A stretch of 64,000 nucleotides of DNA from Ignavibacteria bacterium (GTDB lineage: Bacteria; Bacteroidota; Ignavibacteria; Kapaibacteriales; UBA961). A model generated the notes under the pieces. It saw nothing but the letters and a program-made list of their open reading frames with translations, was not told the origin of the DNA and made no database searches. The translations under genes and the position numbers were made by a program. Where the stretch lies: assembly GCA_947491315.1 (NCBI GenBank), contig CANLII010000008.1:1-64000 (forward strand), given 5' to 3'. Positions 35,441 to 43,156 of this stretch are shown here, one piece after another. Within the stretch, counting starts at the first letter, position 1. Each line of letters opens with the position of its first letter.

Positions 35441-37296
35441 TGATTGGAAGTGATGACTTTACTATTTGGGGAGGGATTCTGTTCTTTCTTTTTTGTAGAA
35501 TCAAGCATTAATGAATCAGCAGATTGTTTGGCAGAAGGATAGAAATACTTCATGAGTAATTGCTGTGCAATAGGCCCAGCAATAGTACCACCAAAACCGG
35601 AATTTTCAACCAATACACAAATAGCAATCCGAGGATTAACTTTTGGAGCAAATGCAATGAACCAAGCATGATCTTCACCGTGAGGGTTTTGTGCAGTTCC
35701 TGTCTTACCACAGACAGAAATACCGGGTACTTTAGCTCCCAAAGCAGTACCCCCGGGTGTATTGACAACATCGTACATTCCTTTATGGATCACATTCCAG
35801 AATTCATCGGGCATGTCAATTGTTTTTCTACTTGCATATGCAACATCTTGCAATTGTTTTGTTTTACGATTATACACAGATCGCACTATATGTGGCTGAT
35901 AGATGATACCCTTATTTGCCAGTGCGGCGCAATAGACAGCCATTTGAAGAGGCGAGACACCGATTTCACCTTGACCGATACCCAAATTCACCAATCGACC
36001 GCGAATCTCTCCAGGTGATAGTTTTTGTTTTTTGTAAAACTTTTCACCAGGCAATTTGCCCTTTGAATCTTCAGGAATATCAATGAATGTTTTTTGTCCG
36101 AATCCAAATGCTTTACCATATTTCTCAAAATTGACGATGCCTATTTGAGGTCCCAATTTATTGAAGAACATATTGCAAGATACATGAAGTGCTTTTTGGA
36201 GATTCGTTGCGCCGTGGGCACCATGACATTTCCAAGAACGACCTCCAAATTCATAATATCCCGGACAATTAAATGTTTTCTCGGGAGTGATTAAACCTTC
36301 ATTCAATCCGGCAATTCCCATAAGCATTTTCCAAGTGGAGCCGGGAGGATAATTTGTCTGAGTAGCTCTATTGAAGAGTGGTTTTCCTTCATCCTTCAAT
36401 AATTTTGAAAATAGATTGCTTTTGGTTCTTCCGCTAAACTCTCTTATGTCATAATCAGGCATACTAACAAGTGCAAGTACTTCTCCAGAACTTGGATCTA
36501 CAGCAACAATACCACCTCTTTTTCCTTTCAGTAATTTCTCACCAAGTTCTTGGAGAGATTTATCAATACCCAGTCGAAGATCAAATCCTTCTTCGGCATT
36601 GATATCATTTTTACCATCAAGAAAACTTGAAACTTTCTGTCCTGTTGAATTAACTGCAACGAATTGAACACCTTTTGTTCCACGAAGGAAATTCTCATAG
36701 GTTTTCTCAAGACCTGCATAACCTACAATATCACCAGGTGCATAGTAATCTCCCATGGTTTCAATCTGTCTTCTATTGATCTCCCTGGAATAACCCAAAA
36801 TATGAGACATATTTCCTTCCATGCTGTATAAGCGTTTGGACTCCACGGATATATCAACGCCTGGTAAAAACTCATGATTTTCTTCAATGAGTGATATGAT
36901 GGACATATCTGCATCTCTGTAAATCTTATTAGGTTTTACTCTTGAGATTTTCTTTGATTCTTCAACAAAAGCCTTGATTTCATCTTGTGGTATCTGTAGG
37001 ATGGCTGACAAATAAGGTAAAGCCGAATCATCGAATTCATTCGGAGTGATTGAGATGGAATATGAGGGAGAATTATGGACCATTCTTTCACCATTTCGAT
37101 CAAATACATTTCCTCTGAAAGGATCGACAGTGACTTGTTTGATAGCTTGTATTTCAGCCTTCAATCTGTATACATTTCCCTGTATGATTTGTAAATAGGC
37201 CAATCTGCCTACATAGATGGACAAAACGCCCAAGACTATGATGCGCAAAATGATGGTTCTATCTCTACTGCCAATATTTACGGAATCATTATTCAA
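35437..37296 (-). CDS. mrdA: Penicillin-binding protein 2 (peptidoglycan transpeptidase)
   Basis: Transpeptidase for cell elongation. A single N-terminal membrane segment ('ILRIIVLGVLSIYVGRLAYLQ') is followed by a pedestal domain ('RGNVFDRNG', 'VGYAGLEKTYENFLRG'). The transpeptidase motifs are 'YPPGSTWKM' (SxxK), 'SCN' in 'LHVSCNMFF' (SxN) and 'CGKTGTAQNPHG' (KTG). 619 residues is normal. The partner RodA (SEDS) is not within the window. Transcribed after the Wzx-like gene with a 57-base gap. Confidence 0.96.
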   Translation of the reverse strand: MNNDSVNIGSRDRTIILRIIVLGVLSIYVGRLAYLQIIQGNVYRLKAEIQAIKQVTVDPFRGNVFDRNGERMVHNSPSYSISITPNEFDDSALPYLSAILQIPQDEIKAFVEESKKISRVKPNKIYRDADMSIISLIEENHEFLPGVDISVESKRLYSMEGNMSHILGYSREINRRQIETMGDYYAPGDIVGYAGLEKTYENFLRGTKGVQFVAVNSTGQKVSSFLDGKNDINAEEGFDLRLGIDKSLQELGEKLLKGKRGGIVAVDPSSGEVLALVSMPDYDIREFSGRTKSNLFSKLLKDEGKPLFNRATQTNYPPGSTWKMLMGIAGLNEGLITPEKTFNCPGYYEFGGRSWKCHGAHGATNLQKALHVSCNMFFNKLGPQIGIVNFEKYGKAFGFGQKTFIDIPEDSKGKLPGEKFYKKQKLSPGEIRGRLVNLGIGQGEIGVSPLQMAVYCAALANKGIIYQPHIVRSVYNRKTKQLQDVAYASRKTIDMPDEFWNVIHKGMYDVVNTPGGTALGAKVPGISVCGKTGTAQNPHGEDHAWFIAFAPKVNPRIAICVLVENSGFGGTIAGPIAQQLLMKYFYPSAKQSADSLMLDSTKKKEQNPSPNSKVITSNQ

Positions 37297-37353
37297 TTGT
37301 CATACCTCGTTAAAGCCATGTAAAATTAATCAATTCACGAATTGAAACCATCA

Positions 37354-38637
37354 TTACAAGGAAACAGTGAGTTTTTCCTTTGATCGAAAATATATAGTAA
37401 GCATCAGTAAGATTATGGATGATGCTAGGATACTAGCTAAAAGTCCATATACACCATATATAGGGATCAATAGACCAAATAGAGACAAAGTGGCTATACA
37501 AGTCAAACCATATATTTTGGCAAATACACCATAATTGCCAGAAATCGGGAAATAATGTATGAGGAATATATTTGCTGTCAGAATGAGTGTTTCAAAACAC
37601 AGAATTCTAAACATAAATGTTGCTTCTTCATGAAATTGACCGGAGAAAATGTAAATAATCCATGGAGCAGCTATCAAAGCAATTGGTGTCATGATGATAG
37701 CATACACAAATGTCCATTTTTGGTACATGGAAAGTGTACGCAAACATTTATCCTGTTCATGCTCAAACATGTATGATAATCTGGGTAAAGCAGATATGAT
37801 AAAAAGCCATGCAGGAAACAATTGAAAAACCCCAGCTGCTTTATCTGCGATCGCAAATGAACCTGTCATCATCGGTGTTGCAATGAGTGACACATAAAAC
37901 AATCTTGGTTGTGTATACAGAACTTGTGCAATGGAAGAAAAGAATGGTTTTAGAGCAAGTACAAATTCTTGCTTCAATATATCCACGGTTGGAAGAGAAA
38001 TTGTTACACCAAGTAATTTTTTAGCAAAAGCCAATGTTGAAATAGACATGAGAATTTGTGATCCATAATATATCATGGGATAATACAAATAATCATCAGG
38101 ACTTTTGATAAGAAAGATTGTTAAAATGAAGAGTATGATTCTCGCAATTATCTGAAATCTTGAGAGATAGAACATCTTCTCATAGCCCTGATAAAGCCAT
38201 ACAGGAAATAAGACATCTCCCACAATAAATCCGAAAGTGAGGATGATCAGTCCAAGCTCTGCATTCAAAGAAGGAATTACGAGGGCAATACCAAGCATGA
38301 TGAAAAATGAGATAAACATCAAAATTGATTTTAAAACAAGAATTGCCCCAGCGATTTTAGACGACATATCGGGATTATCCCTATACACAGAAATTTGTCG
38401 TGCTGCCGAATAGTTGAACCCAAAATTTGTAATGATATAGAAAATATACATGAAAGAGACAGCACTTTGTACAATGCCATATCTCTCGAGGCCGAGTGTT
38501 CGTACAAGGTAGGGTACAAGGATGAGAGGGACAAGATATTCCAATCCTTTCAGAAATGTCAGCGAAAAAAAGTTTTTCATGACACTCGCATGATCATTTC
38601 GAAGCATTGTGATCACGGAATTGAATATCGTTTTCAT
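37354..38637 (-). CDS. Oligosaccharide flippase, Wzx/MATE-like family
   Basis: 427 residues with about twelve membrane segments, opening 'FFSLTFLKGLEYLVPLILVPYLVRTLGLERYGIVQSAVSFM', the standard N-terminus of Wzx-type polysaccharide flippases. It probably moves lipid-linked repeat units across the inner membrane. It overlaps the glycosyltransferase-like gene by one base and follows a Wzz-like gene, giving a small three-gene polysaccharide module without Wzy. Confidence 0.9.
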   Translation of the reverse strand: MKTIFNSVITMLRNDHASVMKNFFSLTFLKGLEYLVPLILVPYLVRTLGLERYGIVQSAVSFMYIFYIITNFGFNYSAARQISVYRDNPDMSSKIAGAILVLKSILMFISFFIMLGIALVIPSLNAELGLIILTFGFIVGDVLFPVWLYQGYEKMFYLSRFQIIARIILFILTIFLIKSPDDYLYYPMIYYGSQILMSISTLAFAKKLLGVTISLPTVDILKQEFVLALKPFFSSIAQVLYTQPRLFYVSLIATPMMTGSFAIADKAAGVFQLFPAWLFIISALPRLSYMFEHEQDKCLRTLSMYQKWTFVYAIIMTPIALIAAPWIIYIFSGQFHEEATFMFRILCFETLILTANIFLIHYFPISGNYGVFAKIYGLTCIATLSLFGLLIPIYGVYGLLASILASSIILLMLTIYFRSKEKLTVSL

Positions 38638-39611
38638 TAGAATGTAGAAATATGATGATTCGCTTGCAGAATTTTCTGAGGTAATGTATGAAGCAAATCA
38701 GGATGTCTGTCATATTGATGAATTGTATGGCAAATAGTCCCATCCTCATTTAACAATAAGCCATGATCGGGATGTTGGCGAAGCGAATCCTTATTCATCA
38801 GACCCATTGTCATAACGGGTCCACGCATATTCTCATAAAGATGCAATCTGTCACCAAAGAGATTCATCCGAATGGAATAATTATGAATACCTTGATCGAG
38901 TCCTGTAATCCCGGCAATTGCTCGAACTTTCGGTGTCAGAAGTATTCTGCACATCTCGGAAGTATATTCCAAAATAGCAGATGCGCTTCCCATGGTGATA
39001 CCGGCACATGAAATGGTATTATTACCGATGTGATTGAGTATATCCTCACCAAATGCTCTACGAATCCAACCCGCATTATGTTTTTCACCGGCAATGGTTG
39101 TTTTGGGGTCTTCAAGAAAACAACAGAGATCGTCATTGATGACAAAGTCAAAGGGATCTCTTTGAAACACAACATCTCTTGTATCGCTTAGCATAACTTT
39201 TGAGAATGTAGATTCCTTTTCAAGAAATGCTGTATACAGAAAATGTCTTGACTGATGAATATGAAAAGCTTTAGAGGCAAATGTGTTTTGTGCTTCTTTT
39301 GACAATACATAAAAGTTGATTTTTTGTATTGGACTCAATAATCGATATGCATTGACTTTTTTTCCGAGAAATGGTATCGTAACTCTCACTTCCTTGAAAT
39401 CTCTTAGATATATTCCCATTGATGAAAATATTGTTCTCGTATTGGAAGATATATCATCACAAAAAAAAGTCACACCACCTGCATAGCCTGTGGAATGAAG
39501 TGTTGCCAAAAATGGTTTAAGATCATCATATTCAAGAGAGCGAACAATCCCCATGATAATTGAACCATTCTCATTCTGGAATGTTGGAACATCATTAGGA
39601 AGATTACTCAT
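38637..39611 (-). CDS. Putative glycosyltransferase (TOD1/MUCI70-like)
   Basis: 324 residues with no signal peptide or TM. The stretch 'KVMLSDTRDVVFQRDPFDF' near residue 135 resembles the metal-binding DxD-type segment of GT-A nucleotide-sugar transferases (DxRDVxFQ), and 'TGLDQGIHNY' near residue 235 is also seen in such enzymes. Lying between Wzz-like and Wzx-like genes with 4- and 1-base overlaps, it probably adds a sugar to a surface polysaccharide. Specific donor and acceptor are unknown. Confidence 0.65.
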   Translation of the reverse strand: MSNLPNDVPTFQNENGSIIMGIVRSLEYDDLKPFLATLHSTGYAGGVTFFCDDISSNTRTIFSSMGIYLRDFKEVRVTIPFLGKKVNAYRLLSPIQKINFYVLSKEAQNTFASKAFHIHQSRHFLYTAFLEKESTFSKVMLSDTRDVVFQRDPFDFVINDDLCCFLEDPKTTIAGEKHNAGWIRRAFGEDILNHIGNNTISCAGITMGSASAILEYTSEMCRILLTPKVRAIAGITGLDQGIHNYSIRMNLFGDRLHLYENMRGPVMTMGLMNKDSLRQHPDHGLLLNEDGTICHTIHQYDRHPDLLHTLPQKILQANHHISTF

Positions 39612-40789
39612 TCTACAGAAACTCCTGCTTGATTTTGTTTACGCTCTGCATTGATTGCAACTGCTTTCTTCATTTGATTGGTGATGATGAGAAAGAGGCA
39701 TGATAAAACAAAAACACCAAGTGCAGTACCTGCAGCAATTGTCAATCTTTTGGGTCTGGACTTCTTGAATGCAGGTTTTGCATAGTCAAGTACATACATG
39801 GTTGGTGCTTCTCTAATTTCATCCAATTTTGCTTGTTCAAGCATGGGCATGAGAAATGCCTTGACTTTCGACATTGCCTCATATTCAGTGAAAAGCTTCA
39901 TGTACTTGGCCCCGACTTTAAGACCATCTCTCAGTGCGAAATTTCCAGCAAAACCAGGTTTATTTTCAGCTTTATATACTTGTTCTTTCATTTCACTTAA
40001 GAGTTTTTCCCCTGCAATCGTGGAGGGATCTTTTTCACCATAGGTATTTTTTAGAAGCTCAAGCTGGATTTCTTGTTTCATTGCTGAAGCTTTCAAAGTT
40101 GCCAATGCTTCAGAAACCGCCTGGGCTTGGTCAAGAGGGGAGAATACAAGACTCTGAGAAGAAAACTTTCCCAATTCCTGTGCAATCGAATTCAAAATTG
40201 AATCTGTTCTTTTAAATCTCATGTCCATATATGCACGATTGGTTTCAGCTTCTGCCTTTTGCATGCGAAGAGAGATATTATTAGCGATTCTCACCACATC
40301 ATTAGCCATCTTGGCCGCTTTTTCTTTGTCTTTGGAAAGAATTGTGACATTATAGTTACCTTCGGGAGATAGCTCCACTTCATAGTTCGAAAGGAACTCT
40401 TTATATAACTCCTCTTTATCATCTTTGGGTAACTCATATTCGGCTGAAAGTTCATATGTATTGATGAGAGTATCCATTAAACTTCTTGAATTCAGAATGA
40501 CCATATAAGAATATGATTCCCCTTTATTCATCTTTCCAAGTCCCAAGTCTTTCAATGCACTAGATACATTACCCATCATTCCGCTAATCATTGAATTTGC
40601 ATTGTTTGGAGGTACGAAAGTCACTGTTGAAGCATACCAATTGGGAAGAGTCCATGAAATTCCGAATGCAGTTAAGCCTGAAAGTATGGTCAATATGAAG
40701 AGAATCCATTTTTTGGCTGACAAAATTCCTAAGAATTCGGCGCCATCCAATGACAATGAAGTTCGTTTGTTCAAGATGGGTTCTTGCAT
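39608..40789 (-). CDS. Wzz/chain-length determinant family protein
   Basis: 393 residues: N-terminal TM ('WILFILTILSGLTAFGISW') followed by 'PNWYASTVTFVPPN', a long coiled-coil periplasmic region, and a C-terminal TM after a Pro-rich motif ('AKPAFKKSRPKRLTIAAGTALGV'). This is the Wzz/polysaccharide co-polymerase layout. There is no tyrosine-kinase domain. It sets chain length of O-antigen or exopolysaccharide. A TAAATTTG element 32-39 bases upstream probably drives the Wzz-GT-Wzx(-PBP2-lipoprotein) operon. Confidence 0.88.
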   Translation of the reverse strand: MQEPILNKRTSLSLDGAEFLGILSAKKWILFILTILSGLTAFGISWTLPNWYASTVTFVPPNNANSMISGMMGNVSSALKDLGLGKMNKGESYSYMVILNSRSLMDTLINTYELSAEYELPKDDKEELYKEFLSNYEVELSPEGNYNVTILSKDKEKAAKMANDVVRIANNISLRMQKAEAETNRAYMDMRFKRTDSILNSIAQELGKFSSQSLVFSPLDQAQAVSEALATLKASAMKQEIQLELLKNTYGEKDPSTIAGEKLLSEMKEQVYKAENKPGFAGNFALRDGLKVGAKYMKLFTEYEAMSKVKAFLMPMLEQAKLDEIREAPTMYVLDYAKPAFKKSRPKRLTIAAGTALGVFVLSCLFLIITNQMKKAVAINAERKQNQAGVSVE

Positions 40790-40820
40790 TGAAATGCTCT
40801 GTGTGTAAACAAGAATTTGG

Positions 40821-40828
40821 CAAATTTA
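40821..40828 (-). promoter_or_regulatory. Bacteroidota-type -7 element for the Wzz-like operon
   Basis: Minus-strand TAAATTTG, exact TAnnTTTG match, 32 bases from the Wzz-like ATG. Confidence 0.5.
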
Positions 40829-40958
40829 CAAAAAATGAGAGCATTTTACCTTGATTCTCATCATTAATCATGTATATAAAATGTAACATCTCTGATGGTA
40901 CTTCCGTCTTCGATTGGCATTTTACATCATATTTCACCTTCGAGTACCATTAAATTCT

Positions 40959-43028
40959 ATGGGAAATCTCTCAATTGCAATTCGTTCAATACCGTATACA
41001 TTGCTTTTTAGTGTATCTGGTTATGTATTTGCAGGAACCTTTTTCGCATCTCTGATCATCTTTTTGATCTTCTTCGATGTGGGTTCCAATGAATTCCCAT
41101 GGTATTTGGGATTTGCCTTTCATGTATCTCTTGAACTGTTACTATTAGGATATGTACAAAAGGACAAACTATGGTTTAAGAACATTGCCTTCATGCGTGA
41201 TAGTGAGACCATTATAGAGGATATGAAGTCATTGGCCATCATCATTGGCATGGCTGGTTTATTAAATGTTTTAGGTTTATTTGATACTATAATCAGTTTT
41301 AAAAACAATGTGTTTTCACTTGCTGTAAGTATTTTATATGCAGGATATATGGGGATTGTCTTTGGAATGAGTTCATCTTTATTATTCAGATTGATGACAC
41401 AAAGACCTCATGCATTGTCTAACAAACTTACCTTATGGATTATAGGATTATCTGGGATTACTCTTTTCCTACAATTGTTTTTTTATACGACATTGCAAGT
41501 TGTCATCCATATCACTGCAGGCATCATCGGTTTATTTGGTTTCTATAATACCAAGGGTTTGCAATGGTTTTCGGAAATCACGAAAAAACAGAAAACAGAT
41601 CTTGCTTGGTCTTCAATCGTCATTGTTCTTTCAATTTCAATCATAGCAGGAAATTATCAGCATATAACATTTGTCGCATTGAATCAAATCATGTCAGTGG
41701 CAGAACCGTTCATATTTGCTATTGGAATTTGGCTCTTGTTGATTGCAGGTAGATTATCAATCATTGCCATAAATTCACTTCCAACGGCAGGATTAATCGA
41801 CAGAAAAACTTTGGAGTTCACTGCACTCTCAGAATTGACTGCAATTGCATCTACAACACAGAATTATCAGCAAATCCTTCAAAGTGCAGTTCATTTAATA
41901 GAAAAAGCGATAGAAGTGCGTGGACTATATGGAAAGATATGCATTCAAGATGGACAATTCGAAACATATCATGGGGAATTGGGTACAGAATTATCGATTA
42001 TACATTCAAATACAGAATTCATTTCTTGGAAGAGCGAACAATCTACAATTGGAAATCTTTTTGAAATACCAGAAAGTATGGATCCTCATAAGTTATTGAG
42101 AATACAGTCAATTGTATCATTAATTATTCAGATTGACCGCAATAAATATGCTGAGATTCTTTTAGCCCATGAAGAGCCTTATCATTTTACTCCTGAAGAT
42201 GAAATCATACTTTCGACATTTGTCGATAGTTTGAGAATTGCAATCATTAATGCTTCACTATTGACAATTGAAATTGAACATCAAAAGTTTGAACAAGAAA
42301 TGGAAATTGCAAGAGGAGTTCAGAACTCATTATTACCTCAACATATTCCTTCGCCTGCTCATTATTCCATTGCAGCATATTCAATGCCTTCTAGAATCGT
42401 AGGAGGTGATTTTTATGATGTATTTGAAATGGACAATGGAAATACCTGCATCATAATTGCAGATGTCTCAGGCAAGGGAATACCGGCTGCATTTTGGATG
42501 GCAACAATTCGTGGGATTTTACTGTCAGTACAACATGGTGAAAGTAGTTCCAAAGATATATTGATCCATTTACAGCGGTCATTGATAGATATTTTGGATC
42601 CTCAAGTGTTCATAACGGCTTCTTGTTTGATTCTGGAAAAGAGTTCAAACTCAATACAATATGCTAGAGCAGGTCATATGCCGCTCTTGCGCGTTCATGA
42701 GGAGACATTGACAGAATACATACCTCGTGGATTAGGAATCGGTTTGACTAAAAGTATCGAGCTCTTTGAAGAGAATTTGGAAGAGATATCACTGCAACTT
42801 GAAGACAATGACATGCTCATTTTGTTTACGGATGGTTTGACCGATATACCAATGCATGATAATGAGTCTGAGCAATATTCGTCAATGAAACGGTTTTTGC
42901 ATGAATCGAATATGAATCCGAAATCTCTGATTGAAGTTATAGATAGAGAGATTCAACTATTTCAAAAAAGCAACTTGGTTGACGATATCACGGTTATATC
43001 TGTCAAGAGAAATGCAATCAACCATTAA
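40959..43028 (+). CDS. Membrane-bound GAF-SpoIIE PP2C-type serine phosphatase
   Basis: About eight hydrophobic segments (residues 10-270) are followed by a GAF-like sensor region (about 285-430) and a SpoIIE/RsbU PP2C phosphatase domain. Phosphatase motifs are 'VGGDFYDVFEM' (metal-binding Asp), 'IIADVSGKGIPAAFWMA', 'YARAGHMPLLR' and 'LILFTDGLTD'. Such enzymes dephosphorylate anti-sigma-factor antagonists in partner-switching stress signalling, but no antagonist or anti-sigma gene is adjacent. The track start at 40914 is a TTG; the ATG at 40959 is preferred (689 residues). Confidence 0.88.
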   Translation: MGNLSIAIRSIPYTLLFSVSGYVFAGTFFASLIIFLIFFDVGSNEFPWYLGFAFHVSLELLLLGYVQKDKLWFKNIAFMRDSETIIEDMKSLAIIIGMAGLLNVLGLFDTIISFKNNVFSLAVSILYAGYMGIVFGMSSSLLFRLMTQRPHALSNKLTLWIIGLSGITLFLQLFFYTTLQVVIHITAGIIGLFGFYNTKGLQWFSEITKKQKTDLAWSSIVIVLSISIIAGNYQHITFVALNQIMSVAEPFIFAIGIWLLLIAGRLSIIAINSLPTAGLIDRKTLEFTALSELTAIASTTQNYQQILQSAVHLIEKAIEVRGLYGKICIQDGQFETYHGELGTELSIIHSNTEFISWKSEQSTIGNLFEIPESMDPHKLLRIQSIVSLIIQIDRNKYAEILLAHEEPYHFTPEDEIILSTFVDSLRIAIINASLLTIEIEHQKFEQEMEIARGVQNSLLPQHIPSPAHYSIAAYSMPSRIVGGDFYDVFEMDNGNTCIIIADVSGKGIPAAFWMATIRGILLSVQHGESSSKDILIHLQRSLIDILDPQVFITASCLILEKSSNSIQYARAGHMPLLRVHEETLTEYIPRGLGIGLTKSIELFEENLEEISLQLEDNDMLILFTDGLTDIPMHDNESEQYSSMKRFLHESNMNPKSLIEVIDREIQLFQKSNLVDDITVISVKRNAINH

Positions 43029-43099
43029 ATATGGCTATTTCAGTGAAATTTCGTTGAGAAAAGCCTTTATTCGATACAAAAATAACCGATGATTTTCTG

Positions 43100-43107
43100 T
43101 ATTTTTG
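43100..43107 (+). promoter_or_regulatory. Bacteroidota-type -7 element for the first metzincin gene
   Basis: TATTTTTG matches TAnnTTTG, 50 bases before the ATG at 43157. Confidence 0.5.
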
Positions 43108-43156
43108 AATGCAATATATACTCAAATGAATGTTCACATTTTTACCTGATAGATTT

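Noticed and set aside
43029-43156. GGCT...AGCC imperfect hairpin after the SpoIIE gene as a terminator
   Set aside because: Only four paired bases at the base and a weak T tract; not convincing.
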